This document shows, piece by piece, positions 8,793 through 16,768 of a stretch of DNA of 64,000 nucleotides. Origin of the DNA: Microbacterium hatanonis (GTDB taxonomy: Bacteria > Actinomycetota > Actinomycetes > Actinomycetales > Microbacteriaceae). Every line of letters begins with the position of its first letter. The first letter of the stretch is position 1. The stretch is taken from contig NZ_VRSV01000002.1 of NCBI RefSeq assembly GCF_008017415.1, positions 248,001 through 312,000 of the forward strand, read 5' to 3'. A program made the position numbers and the translations under genes. Under the pieces are notes generated by a model that saw nothing but the letters and a program-made list of their open reading frames with translations, ran no database searches and had not been told where the DNA came from.

Positions 8793-9518
8793 GTGGAACC
8801 GTTCTTCACCTTTCTCAGCCACTACTGGTGGCTGGCGTTCCCGCTGATGGGCGTGGCGGGCGGCGCGGCGCGCGCCTGGGAGAAGAACGCACGCGGTCGC
8901 CACAAGCGCCGCCTCGAGATCCTCCAGGCCAAGAGCGAGCTGAAGGCCGCGAAGACCGGGGCCGCCGCGATCTCCCCGCAGGCGTCGGATGCTACGGCCG
9001 GCTCATCGCCGCTTGCCCGCGTCCTGCAGTCCCACGACGACATCACCGCGCGCTGGCTCGAGTACGAACTCGACGTGGGCAAGATGATCGCTTACCCCGC
9101 CATGAGCGACGGACGTCAACCGCTGACCGCCGCGTTCCTCCGAGCGAAGCGCGCCGCCGACGGCCTGCGGCCCGATTCCTCGACCGCGGTACTCACACCC
9201 GAGCAGCTGCGTGAGTACCGTGAGGCCGTCATCGACTACGAAGCCGCGTTCGATGTCGCCGAGCGCGACGCACGGCGCCTCAAGGATTCCGGTTTCACCG
9301 ACGCGGAGCGCAGGCGCCTCGATACCGCACAGCAGCTGCTTCGAACGGCCGTCGACACCGCGGCAACCCCCGCCGAGCGCCAGCTCGCGTATCGACGGGT
9401 TCGCGAGGAGCTCGACGGACTCCTCTCGATCTCCGACGAGGCCATCGACACACTCGAACGACGCGTGGCGCTGGAGCTTCCCAGCCACGCGACCGAGCGG
9501 CCCGATGCCCGATCCTGA
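8793..9518 (+). CDS. Membrane-anchored protein of unknown function, paralogue A
   Basis: A protein of 241 residues with one N-terminal membrane helix (about 5-28, HYWWLAFPLMGVAGGAARAW), then a basic stretch and a cytoplasmic helical region rich in Ala, Arg and Glu. The centre (about residues 78-125) has QSHDDITARWLEYELD followed by IAYPAMSDGRQPLTAAFLR, closely matching the next gene. The GTG start has TAGCAT ending six bases upstream and no ribosome site, so it is probably leaderless. No enzyme motif was recognised. The AYPAMSD core looks like a conserved domain and the two genes a tandem duplication. Confidence 0.8.
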   Translation: MEPFFTFLSHYWWLAFPLMGVAGGAARAWEKNARGRHKRRLEILQAKSELKAAKTGAAAISPQASDATAGSSPLARVLQSHDDITARWLEYELDVGKMIAYPAMSDGRQPLTAAFLRAKRAADGLRPDSSTAVLTPEQLREYREAVIDYEAAFDVAERDARRLKDSGFTDAERRRLDTAQQLLRTAVDTAATPAERQLAYRRVREELDGLLSISDEAIDTLERRVALELPSHATERPDARS

Positions 9519-9551
9519 ACGTCCCGCCGACGAGCCACGTAGCATGAAGGA

Positions 9552-10532
9552 GTGGATCCGCTCTGGCTGTTCGTGGCCGACTGGTGGTGGATCGGTCCCG
9601 CAGCGGCCGGCACAGCCACTCTCGGCTGGATCGGCGTGCTCACACAACGGGAGCGGGCGAAGCGCCCGGCGGTGGCGGGCGGCCTCGGCCGGAAGACCAT
9701 GAGCAAGGGTGCCGCGCGTCGGCTCGAACTCGACGCCGCCGTGCTCGATCTGCAGTCCTCGCGCGATGCCGTCACGCGCAGCCGCGCCGAGGTGCAGGTG
9801 GCGCAGGCCGAGCTCGCGCGCGTACAGGCCGACAGCGCAGCATCCCGCGTCGCTCCCGGCGCGATCGCCGCCGCCCGGGCGCGCCTGCAGGCCGCACAGC
9901 GGCAGGTGCGCGCCGCGGGCGCCGACCTGCGCGCACGACGCGCCGGCTTGAAGGCCGCCAAGGCCACGTTGCCCGCCATCCGCGCGGGGCGCGCCATGCT
10001 GCCGCTCGACCGGCTCATGGCCCAGCACGACGCCCTCAACGCCCGCTGGCTCGCCTACGAGACCGACATCGACCTGCAGCTCGCCTACCCCGCGATGAGC
10101 GACGCCCGCTCGCCCCTCCTCGCGGTCTTCCTGCGCGAGCAGTCGCAGGCGCAGTGGCTGCGCCCCGCCTCGAGCAGTGTGCGCGTCTCGCCGGCGGAGT
10201 TCCTCGCCTACCGGGACGCGGTGCGTCGGGCGGGGCACGCGTTCGACGACGCCGAGCGCGAGGCGCGTCGGCAGGCCGGCGAGGCGCCCCCTCGACCGAC
10301 GGATGCCGCGTCGGAGATGTGGTCGCAGATGGCCCAGACCCTCGGCGACAACGCGCAGCGCGCCGTCTCCGACTCCGTGCGCGCGATGAGCCGCGCGGCG
10401 AAGGACCGCTTCGACCGCGCCCGATCGTCGCGCGCCTCATCCGACGACGCGCCCCGTCGCCCCACCGACGGAGACGACCCGACGCCCCCGGGCGATCCCG
10501 TGTGGCCCGTCCCGGGCCGCGACCGGCCCTAG
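9552..10532 (+). CDS. Membrane-anchored coiled-coil protein of unknown function, paralogue B
   Basis: A protein of 326 residues. It begins with a membrane helix (PLWLFVADWWWIGPAAAGTA), followed by a long Ala/Arg/Gln-rich coiled coil (about 55-145) that paralogue A lacks. The shared core follows at about 150-200: MAQHDALNARWLAYETD then LAYPAMSDARSPLLAVFLR. The C-terminal 80 residues are Pro/Asp/Arg rich and probably disordered. The start is GTG with TAGCAT six bases upstream, the same arrangement as paralogue A. The coiled coil suggests a structural or membrane-linking role, but this is only an inference. Confidence 0.8.
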   Translation: MDPLWLFVADWWWIGPAAAGTATLGWIGVLTQRERAKRPAVAGGLGRKTMSKGAARRLELDAAVLDLQSSRDAVTRSRAEVQVAQAELARVQADSAASRVAPGAIAAARARLQAAQRQVRAAGADLRARRAGLKAAKATLPAIRAGRAMLPLDRLMAQHDALNARWLAYETDIDLQLAYPAMSDARSPLLAVFLREQSQAQWLRPASSSVRVSPAEFLAYRDAVRRAGHAFDDAEREARRQAGEAPPRPTDAASEMWSQMAQTLGDNAQRAVSDSVRAMSRAAKDRFDRARSSRASSDDAPRRPTDGDDPTPPGDPVWPVPGRDRP

Positions 10533-10539
10533 TGCCGGG

Positions 10540-11271
10540 GTGACCATCGACGACGCCGCCCCGCCGCTCGACGGACGCGCGATCATCGAGCAGCGCTGGA
10601 GCACGGCGCTCTTCCTGCACTGGCGGATCGAGCCCGCGGCGATCGCCGACCGCCTGCCGCCCGGCACGCGCCCCGATCTCTTCGACGGGTCGGCCTGGGT
10701 GGGGCTGATCCCCTTCGTGCTCGGCGACTTCCGCTTCCTGCCGCTGCCACCGGTGCCCGTGGTCGGATCGTTCGTCGAGATCAACGTGCGCACGTACGCC
10801 GTCGACGGGCACGGGCGCCGTGGGGTGGTCTTCCTCACCCTGGAGGCCGAGCACCTGCTCCCCGTGCTCGGCGCGCGGACGCTCTTCGGTCTCCCCTATC
10901 GCTGGGCGAGGGCTGGTCTCCGCGTCGACGAGCGGGCGATCGCGTACCGCTCACGTCGGCATGGACCCGGCCCGAGACCCCGCACGCGCATCCGTGTCGC
11001 TCCCGGCGCGAGCCCCGTCGACACCGATCTGTCACGCTTCCTGACGGCGCGGTGGGGGTTCTATCAGTCCCACCTCGGCCGCACGATCTGGGCCGCGAAC
11101 GAGCACGAGCCATGGCCGCTCGTCGACGGCGAGCTCATCGCACTCGACGACGAGCTGCTCGGCGACAGCGGCTTCCCCGACCTCGCGGCGCGCCCGCCCG
11201 ACTCCGTGCTCGCGATGCCGTCGCAGCATCCGGGATTTCTCACCCGCTTCGGTGCGCCCGTCCGCATCTGA
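10540..11271 (+). CDS. DUF2071 family protein (YqjF-like)
   Basis: A protein of 243 residues matching the DUF2071/YqjF fold: LFLHWRIEPAAIADRLPPG near 25, then DGSAWVGLIPFVLGDFR, FVEINVRTYAVDGHGRRGV, and a C-terminal TARWGFYQSHLGRTIWA with EHEPWPL. The function of this family is not established; it has an acetoacetate decarboxylase-like fold. The GTG starts seven bases after the stop of paralogue B, so translation may be coupled. A hairpin follows after 24 nt. Confidence 0.88.
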   Translation: MTIDDAAPPLDGRAIIEQRWSTALFLHWRIEPAAIADRLPPGTRPDLFDGSAWVGLIPFVLGDFRFLPLPPVPVVGSFVEINVRTYAVDGHGRRGVVFLTLEAEHLLPVLGARTLFGLPYRWARAGLRVDERAIAYRSRRHGPGPRPRTRIRVAPGASPVDTDLSRFLTARWGFYQSHLGRTIWAANEHEPWPLVDGELIALDDELLGDSGFPDLAARPPDSVLAMPSQHPGFLTRFGAPVRI

Positions 11272-11295
11272 CCGCGACCGCCGTCACCGCGGGAG

Positions 11296-11353
11296 GAGAT
11301 CTCACGAGCGGCTGACCGCCGGGCTCCTGATGGTCCTCCGCTCGTGAGGTCTC
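11296..11353. terminator. Long imperfect inverted repeat downstream of the DUF2071 gene
   Basis: Sixteen-base arms (11296-11311 and 11338-11353) match with a single mismatch; the inner eleven bases CTCACGAGCGG/CCGCTCGTGAG are perfect. The 26-nt loop is GC rich. A third copy of CCGCTCGTGA follows at about 11356-11365. It is probably the terminator for the plus-strand genes. Confidence 0.5.
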
Positions 11354-11396
11354 GTCCGCTCGTGACCGCGACCGCGCAAAACCCGCACGGACGAGA

Positions 11397-11432
11397 GAGC
11401 GGGCGGGCTCCCCGGAAGGAACCCGCCCGCTC
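11397..11432. terminator. Terminator hairpin of the betaine ABC operon
   Basis: Eleven-base perfect arms GAGCGGGCGGG and CCCGCCCGCTC enclose a 14-nt loop, 12 nt beyond the stop codon of the binding protein. It lies between convergent genes and could serve both strands. Confidence 0.65.
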
Positions 11433-11444
11433 ATCGAACTCGGA

Positions 11445-12353
11445 TCAGCGCGCCGCGACCGTGGGGATCACGTCGGGGTACTGCTCGAGCCACGCGGTGA
11501 TGGCCTCGGCCTCGCGGCCCTCGCCGTACTCGTTGACGACCATGTCCTCCAGGGCGCCGTACTGCTCGTCGTCGAGCTTGATGCCGGAGATCAGCTCCGC
11601 AGCATCCGGGTACTTCTCGGCGAAGCCCGACGCGCCGAGGAAGTGCAGCGCCTCGGGGTCGCCCATGAGGCCCTGCGGGTCGGCGAGGTCCTTGATGTCG
11701 AACGCGTCGTTGGCCCAGAACGGACGCCACAGCGTCACGACGATGTCGTCCTGCGCGGAGATCGCGTTGTCGAGCTCGGTGAGCATCGCCGCGGTCGACG
11801 AGGTGACGAGCTCGAACTCGCCGTCGAGACCGTAACCGGGGAGCGCGGTCTCCTGGGTCTGCTTGGTCAGGCCCGCGCCGGGCTCGATGCCGTAGATCTT
11901 GCCGTCGAAGCGGTCGGCCTGGCCGGCCAGGTCTTCGATCGAGTCGATGTCGGAGTAGCTCGGCACCGCGAGGGTGAGCTTCGCGTTGTCGTAGTAGGCG
12001 CCGAGGTCGTCGATCGAGTCGCCGTACTGCTCCATGTACGAGGCGTGGGTCAGCTCGGGCCATGCCGAGGGGTAGATGTCGATGTCGCCCTGGGCGAGGG
12101 CGGTGTAGAGCGGGCCCGCCTCGGTGAGCGTCTCCATCTCGACGGTGTAGCCGAGCTCCTCGAGCTGGTTCTGGAGGAGGTAGGCGGTGCTGAGGCCGTC
12201 GGTCCACGAGGGGAGGAAGCCGAGGGTGATGGTGCCCTTGTCTCCTCCTTCGCCCGATCCGCCGTCGGCCGCGTTGCCGCTGGCGCATCCGGCGAGGGTG
12301 AGCGCCGCGACGGCGCCGAGGGCGAGGGCTGTGGTGAGGTGTCGCTTGGTCAT
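11445..12353 (-). CDS. proX: Glycine betaine/proline-type ABC transporter binding lipoprotein
   Basis: A lipoprotein of 302 residues from the ATG at 12353, with AAGGA upstream. It has a lipoprotein signal peptide with lipobox LAGC (Cys23) and an OpuAC-type domain: ITLGFLPSWTDGLSTAYLLQNQLEELGY, YTALAQGDIDIYPSAWPELTH, and VTLWRPFWANDAFDIKDL. Aromatic residues in these stretches usually form the quaternary-amine cage. It is the last gene of an ATPase-permease-binding protein operon, so the captured ligand is passed to the permease upstream. Betaine, choline or carnitine are all possible. Confidence 0.93.
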   Translation of the reverse strand: MTKRHLTTALALGAVAALTLAGCASGNAADGGSGEGGDKGTITLGFLPSWTDGLSTAYLLQNQLEELGYTVEMETLTEAGPLYTALAQGDIDIYPSAWPELTHASYMEQYGDSIDDLGAYYDNAKLTLAVPSYSDIDSIEDLAGQADRFDGKIYGIEPGAGLTKQTQETALPGYGLDGEFELVTSSTAAMLTELDNAISAQDDIVVTLWRPFWANDAFDIKDLADPQGLMGDPEALHFLGASGFAEKYPDAAELISGIKLDDEQYGALEDMVVNEYGEGREAEAITAWLEQYPDVIPTVAAR

Positions 12354-12405
12354 GTGCGGGGTCCTTTTCGTATGTGATCGCAGGTTTCGTATGGGTAGGG
12401 GTGAG

Positions 12406-13338
12406 TCAGACGCGAGCGGGCTCGCGTGCATCCGACGACGAGCCGGATGCGGCGGACCGCGCCGCAGCGGAACGGCGCCGCGCGAGCAGGCCGAGGAGCG
12501 ATGAGGGGTGCTCTCCGGGGGTTCCGAGCGCGGCGGTCATGCGGTCGAGGAAGACGGCGATGATCACGACGCTGAGCCCGGCTTCCACGCCCTTGGCGAG
12601 GTTCACCGTCGACAGCGCCTGCACGACCTCCTTGCCGAGGCCGTCCGCTCCCGCCATTCCGGCGATGACGGCCATCGACAGGGCCAGCATGATGACCTGG
12701 TTGACGCCGGCCATGATGGTGGGCATCGCTAGAGGGAGCTGGATGCCGCGGAGGATCTGGCCGGGGGTCGCACCGAAGGCCTGCCCGGCCTCCACCGTCT
12801 CGGAATCGACGCCGCGGATGCCGAGCTCGGCGAAGCGCACGCCGGGAGGGAGCGCGAAGATCACCGTGGCGACGAGGCCCGGCACGACGCCGATGCTGAA
12901 GAACACGATCGCCGGGATGAGGTACACCAGCGCCGGCATGGTCTGCATGAAGTCGAGCACCGGCTTGACCACGGAGCGCACGCGCGGGTTCCGGGCCGAC
13001 CAGATGCCGACCGGGATGCCGATCGCGACCGCGATGGCCGTCGCGACGAGCACCAGGGCCAGCGTCTGCATGGTCGTGACCCACTGGCCCATCGCGAGCA
13101 CGAAGACGAACGAGACGGCGGTGCCCAGGGCGAGCTGCCACGAGCGCACGAGCCAGCCGAGGAGCGCCGCGACGACGATGACCCCGGCGATCGGGGCGGC
13201 CAGGAGCACGTCGGTCAGCGACTCGACCATCCACCGGGCGAGGAAGGCGATGACGTCGAGGACGCCGCGGAGATTGTCGCGGATCCAATCGATGCCCTCG
13301 GCGACCCAGGTTCCTACGGGGATGCGGAAGCCCTCCAT
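12406..13338 (-). CDS. proW: Glycine betaine/proline-type ABC transporter permease
   Basis: A permease of 310 residues in the ProW/OpuAB family. It has several membrane segments and the cytoplasmic EAA-like loop with ETVEAGQAFGATPGQILRGIQLPLAMPTIMAGVNQ, where the ATPase docks. The N-terminus has the family's periplasmic and membrane preamble (WIRDNLRGVLDVIAFLARWMVESL). Its ATG shares one base with the stop codon of the ATPase gene (TGATG), so translation is coupled. The C-terminal 35 residues are Arg/Ala/Ser rich and look like an extension. Confidence 0.93.
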   Translation of the reverse strand: MEGFRIPVGTWVAEGIDWIRDNLRGVLDVIAFLARWMVESLTDVLLAAPIAGVIVVAALLGWLVRSWQLALGTAVSFVFVLAMGQWVTTMQTLALVLVATAIAVAIGIPVGIWSARNPRVRSVVKPVLDFMQTMPALVYLIPAIVFFSIGVVPGLVATVIFALPPGVRFAELGIRGVDSETVEAGQAFGATPGQILRGIQLPLAMPTIMAGVNQVIMLALSMAVIAGMAGADGLGKEVVQALSTVNLAKGVEAGLSVVIIAVFLDRMTAALGTPGEHPSSLLGLLARRRSAAARSAASGSSSDAREPARV

Positions 13339-14645
13339 CAGCGCACCACCTCCACGTCGTCGGCGCTGACACCGTCGGCATCGGGGCTCGTCTCGAGGAT
13401 CCGGTCGATGACCTCGGCCGAGACCGGCTGCGGCGGCAGCGGGATCTCCGACGTGGCCGAATGAGCGGGCCCGAGGGCGGCGAGGAGAGTCACACGGGGG
13501 ATGACACCGGTCAGACGGCCCTCGGCGTCGACCACCGCGAGCGGCAGCTGCGACTCGACGGCGGGCACGAACAGGTTCATGAGCACCTCGTCCTCGCGCA
13601 CGCTCTGGGGCACGGGCTTGAGCACCGATTCGAGCGAGGTCGTTCCCGCACGCACCAGCTTCACGGCATCGCGGTCGGAGACGATTCCCCGCAGCGTCCG
13701 ATCGCGGCCGGTGACGTACGCGGCCGACATGTAGGCATCCCGCATCTGGCGCAGCGCCGTGCGCGGACCGGCCGACGACGAGACGACCGGGCGCGGCCGC
13801 TCCATGACGTTCGCGGCGGTCAGCACGCGCGCACGATCGACGTCCTGCACGAACTGCTCGACGTAGTCGTTGGCGGGGTCGGTGAGGATGTCTTCCGGTG
13901 TCCCGATCTGCACGATGCGCCCGTCGCGCATCACGGCGATGCGGTCACCCAGGAACATGGCCTCGTTCAGGTCGTGCGTGATGAAGACGATGGTCTTCTG
14001 CAGCTTCTGCTGGAGCGAGAGCAGCTGCTCCTGCATCTCGCGTCGGATGAGCGGATCGAGTGCGCTGAAGGCCTCGTCCATGAGCAGGACGTCGGGGTCG
14101 GCGGCGAGAGCCCGGGCGATGCCGACGCGCTGCTGCATTCCGCCCGACAGGGCCGACGGGGGCTTGTCGCCCCATCCTTCGAGTCCGACCAGTGTGAGGA
14201 TCTCCTCGGCTCTCGCGAGCCTCTCGGCCTTGGCGGTGCCCCGCAGCTCGAGCGGGTACGCGACGTTCTCGGCGACGGTGCGATGCGGAAGCAGCGCGAA
14301 GTGCTGGAACACCATCGACACGCGATCACGACGGAGGCCGCGCAGCTTCGACGCGGTCGTTCCGGTCACCGGCTCGCCGTGGACGAGCACCGACCCCGCG
14401 GTCGCATCGTGCAGACCGTTGAGCATGCGGATGATCGTCGACTTGCCGGAACCCGACAGGCCCATGATGACGAAGATCTCGCCCTCGGCGACGTCGAAGC
14501 TCGCATCGATGACGGCGGCGGTTCCCGCGTCGGCGACGTCGGTGCGGCTCTCACCGGCTTTCAGGCGTTGAACGGCCTTCTGGGGGTTGCGTCCGAAGAC
14601 CTTGAAGAGATTGCGCGCCTCGAGGGCAGGCGGAAGAACGGTCAC
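13338..14645 (-). CDS. proV: Glycine betaine/proline-type ABC transporter ATPase with CBS domains
   Basis: An ATPase of 435 residues from the GTG at 14645. The ABC domain shows Walker A GLSGSGKST, signature LSGGMQQR, and Walker B VLLMDEAFSALDP. A C-terminal region of about 130 residues (from TAANVMERPRP) has two CBS motifs, one with GIVSDRDAVKLV, as in osmosensing OpuA/ProV proteins where CBS domains gate activity by ionic strength. The longer frame starts at 14681, but GAGG stands eight bases before the GTG at 14645, which I prefer. First gene of the operon. Uptake of compatible solutes under osmotic stress is the expected role. Confidence 0.93.
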   Translation of the reverse strand: MTVLPPALEARNLFKVFGRNPQKAVQRLKAGESRTDVADAGTAAVIDASFDVAEGEIFVIMGLSGSGKSTIIRMLNGLHDATAGSVLVHGEPVTGTTASKLRGLRRDRVSMVFQHFALLPHRTVAENVAYPLELRGTAKAERLARAEEILTLVGLEGWGDKPPSALSGGMQQRVGIARALAADPDVLLMDEAFSALDPLIRREMQEQLLSLQQKLQKTIVFITHDLNEAMFLGDRIAVMRDGRIVQIGTPEDILTDPANDYVEQFVQDVDRARVLTAANVMERPRPVVSSSAGPRTALRQMRDAYMSAAYVTGRDRTLRGIVSDRDAVKLVRAGTTSLESVLKPVPQSVREDEVLMNLFVPAVESQLPLAVVDAEGRLTGVIPRVTLLAALGPAHSATSEIPLPPQPVSAEVIDRILETSPDADGVSADDVEVVR

Positions 14646-15187
14646 AGTGTGCACCTCGGCTGCCCCGCACGGGGACGGCATCGGTCACGCCCGGGTGGCG
14701 GTCGCAGACGCGCACCTCGGGTCGAGGCGCGGCCGGGCGGCGGGTGTCGGACCCGCGCGCAAAGACCGCCGACCGTACGATCGCGGTCTGACACCCTCGG
14801 GAGATGTCACCGCGACCGCGGACTGGTCGGGTGGCCCGACAACGGGCACATCTCAACGTTTCACGGCCTCGGGGGCGTTGGCAAATCGCCGCGACCCCGG
14901 CTCCGGCGTCGGGTCGTGCGGCGCCCGCGGCCGCGTGATACCAGGCGTAGCAACCGTCCGCAAGCGGTCTGGCAGGGCGTCCGTCGCCCCATACGACACA
15001 TAGGTTCCCGTACCTGTTCACCGCGATGAGGTCGGGCCGTCGTCGCCTCGCGACTGCGCAGAGCGGACCGCACTCACCGCGGCGCCTTCAGCCCGGGACG
15101 CGGCGAGGATCGTGACCGATCCGTTACGGAATCTGGCCCGCGACCGGCGGCACCATCGCGTTCGTCCGATAGCGCCCGACCCCGACG
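14646..15187. other. Non-coding stretch upstream of the betaine operon
   Basis: About 540 bases without a convincing gene. It holds the leader of the betaine operon and the downstream side of the chorismate mutase gene. The only structures seen are a short repeat GACCGC-N13-GCGGTC near 14764-14788 and some TTG-rich patches on the minus strand without a paired -10. No riboswitch, tRNA or small ORF with a ribosome site was recognised. Open frames here are GC artefacts. Confidence 0.4.
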
Positions 15188-15505
15188 TCAGGACTGCTGG
15201 GCAGCCGCCTCGTTGCGGTGGTGGCGGATCACCTCGGCGACGACGAAGTTGAACCACTTCTCGGCGAACGCGGGGTCGAGGTCGGCGTCTTCGGCGAGTC
15301 GCTTGAGGCGCGCGATCTGCTGCTCCTCGCGGGTCGGATCCGACGCCGGCATGTCGTGCTTGGCTTTGAGTACGCCCACCTGCTTGGTGCAGCGGAAGCG
15401 CTCGGCGAGCAGGAAGATCAGCGCCGCGTCGATGTTGTCGATGCTCCCCCGGAGCCCGGCGAGAACCACGGCGGGGTCGGACTCGGTCGGTGTGGGTTCG
15501 GTCAT
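15188..15505 (-). CDS. Chorismate mutase (AroQ type)
   Basis: A 105-residue all-helical AroQ-type chorismate mutase: LRGSIDNIDAALIFLLAERF (helix 1), TKQVGVLKAKHDMPASDPTREEQQIARL, and a C-terminal helix ending FVVAEVIRHHRN. It would isomerise chorismate to prephenate for Phe/Tyr synthesis. The usual catalytic Arg near the start (LR), Lys in VGVLKAKHD and Arg/Glu in the middle are present. There is no signal peptide, so it is cytoplasmic; actinobacterial forms of this size often need DAHP synthase as an activating partner. GGAGGAAG precedes the ATG. Stands alone on the minus strand. Confidence 0.9.
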   Translation of the reverse strand: MTEPTPTESDPAVVLAGLRGSIDNIDAALIFLLAERFRCTKQVGVLKAKHDMPASDPTREEQQIARLKRLAEDADLDPAFAEKWFNFVVAEVIRHHRNEAAAQQS

Positions 15506-15600
15506 GGCTTCCTCCGGCTCCGACGATACCGGTAGGTCGCGCGCATACCGCAGTGCCGCGTTCCCTGTGGTCGCGCCGCCGCAGCCCTAGAGTGTGACCC

Positions 15601-16746
15601 ATGCGCGTCACCCCCAAGAAGTCCGCCTCAGACGCGGATCCGACCTCCCCCGGCGCCGACGGCGCGCACTCCGAGGGGCGCTCTCCGAACAAGCCGATCT
15701 GGGCGAACCTCGCCAGCCCCTTCGGCGTCGGTTTCTTCATCACGCTTGGCGGTCTCGCCGCCGTGCTGCTCGGTATCGCCATCTCGAACCTCTCGACGGT
15801 CATCATCTACATCGCGTTCGCGCTGTTCGCCGCCCTCGGGCTCGACCCGCTGGTGCGGTTCCTCGGGCGCCGAGGGCTGTCGCGCGCGTGGTCGATCGTC
15901 GTGGTGTCCATCGCCTTCGCGGGGGTTCTCATCGGGGTGCTGCTGCTGATCATCCCGACGGTGGTGCGGCAGATCACGCAGTTCATCAACGACGCACCCG
16001 GGCTCGTGAGCGACTTCATGCGCAGCGACGTCTACCAGTGGCTCGAGGCCAACTTCGGCGACAGCGTCACCGACATCGTCGCCGAGGTGCAGAAGTTCCT
16101 CACCGATCCCGGCAACATCGCCGCGATCGGCGGCGGCGTGCTCCAAGTCGGCATCACGATCGGCACCGGCATCTCCGGCATCATCATCGTGATCGTCCTC
16201 AGCCTGTACTTCCTCGCTTCGCTCCCGAACATGAAGACCTCGTTCGTCCGCCTCGTTCCGGCTCGCAACCGGGCGGGCGTCGCCGACATGACCGAGCAGA
16301 TCACCGACTCCGTCGGCGGCTACCTCATGGGCATGGTGGTGCTGGCGTTCTGCAACGCGGTCGTCGCGTTCTTCCTGCTCCTGTTCCTCGGCTTCCCGTT
16401 CCCCGCCCTCATGGCCGTGGTCGCGTTCTGCATCACGCTCATCCCGCTCGTCGGCTCGGTGCTCTTCTGGGCCATCGGCACCGTGCTCGTCCTGTTCGTC
16501 GATCCGGTCGATGCCCTGATCTTCGCCGGCGTCTACCTCGTGTACATGCAGCTCGAGGCATATGTGCTCACGCCGCGCGTGATGAACCGCACCATCTCGG
16601 TGCCCGGCTCGCTCGTCGTCATCGGCGCGCTGGTCGGCGGAACGCTGCTCGGGCTGCTCGGAGCCCTCGTCGCGATCCCCGTCACCGCATCGATCCTGCT
16701 CATCATCAAGCAGGTCGTCGTGCCGCGCCAGGACGAGAAGAAGTAG
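15601..16746 (+). CDS. AI-2E family membrane transporter
   Basis: A protein of 381 residues in the AI-2E/UPF0118 family. About eight membrane helices: pairs at 45-90 and 105-130, then a soluble stretch with YQWLEANFGDSVTDIVAEVQ, and a cluster from about 190 to the end (GYLMGMVVLAFCNAVVAFFLLLFLGFPFP and VYMQLEAYVLTPRVMNR). The PRVM-containing motif is characteristic. Members export autoinducer-2 or act as Na+/H+ antiporters; the substrate here is unknown. The N-terminal 35 residues are polar and low complexity. TAGAGT ends seven bases before the ATG, so it is probably leaderless. Confidence 0.93.
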   Translation: MRVTPKKSASDADPTSPGADGAHSEGRSPNKPIWANLASPFGVGFFITLGGLAAVLLGIAISNLSTVIIYIAFALFAALGLDPLVRFLGRRGLSRAWSIVVVSIAFAGVLIGVLLLIIPTVVRQITQFINDAPGLVSDFMRSDVYQWLEANFGDSVTDIVAEVQKFLTDPGNIAAIGGGVLQVGITIGTGISGIIIVIVLSLYFLASLPNMKTSFVRLVPARNRAGVADMTEQITDSVGGYLMGMVVLAFCNAVVAFFLLLFLGFPFPALMAVVAFCITLIPLVGSVLFWAIGTVLVLFVDPVDALIFAGVYLVYMQLEAYVLTPRVMNRTISVPGSLVVIGALVGGTLLGLLGALVAIPVTASILLIIKQVVVPRQDEKK

Positions 16747-16768
16747 GCGCTCAGCGCGCCGCCGTCGG

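Noticed and set aside
12366-12393. Direct repeat TTTCGTATG between the betaine binding-protein and permease genes
   Set aside because: Two nine-base copies 19 bp apart in a 52-bp gap; could be chance and no function is evident.
13461-15029. Plus-strand frame of 522 residues across the betaine ATPase gene and the gap upstream
   Set aside because: Mostly antisense to proV. In the gap it has no coding signature.
16747-16768. Terminator between the AI-2E and lactonase genes
   Set aside because: The convergent gap is only 22 bp and holds no stem of useful length.
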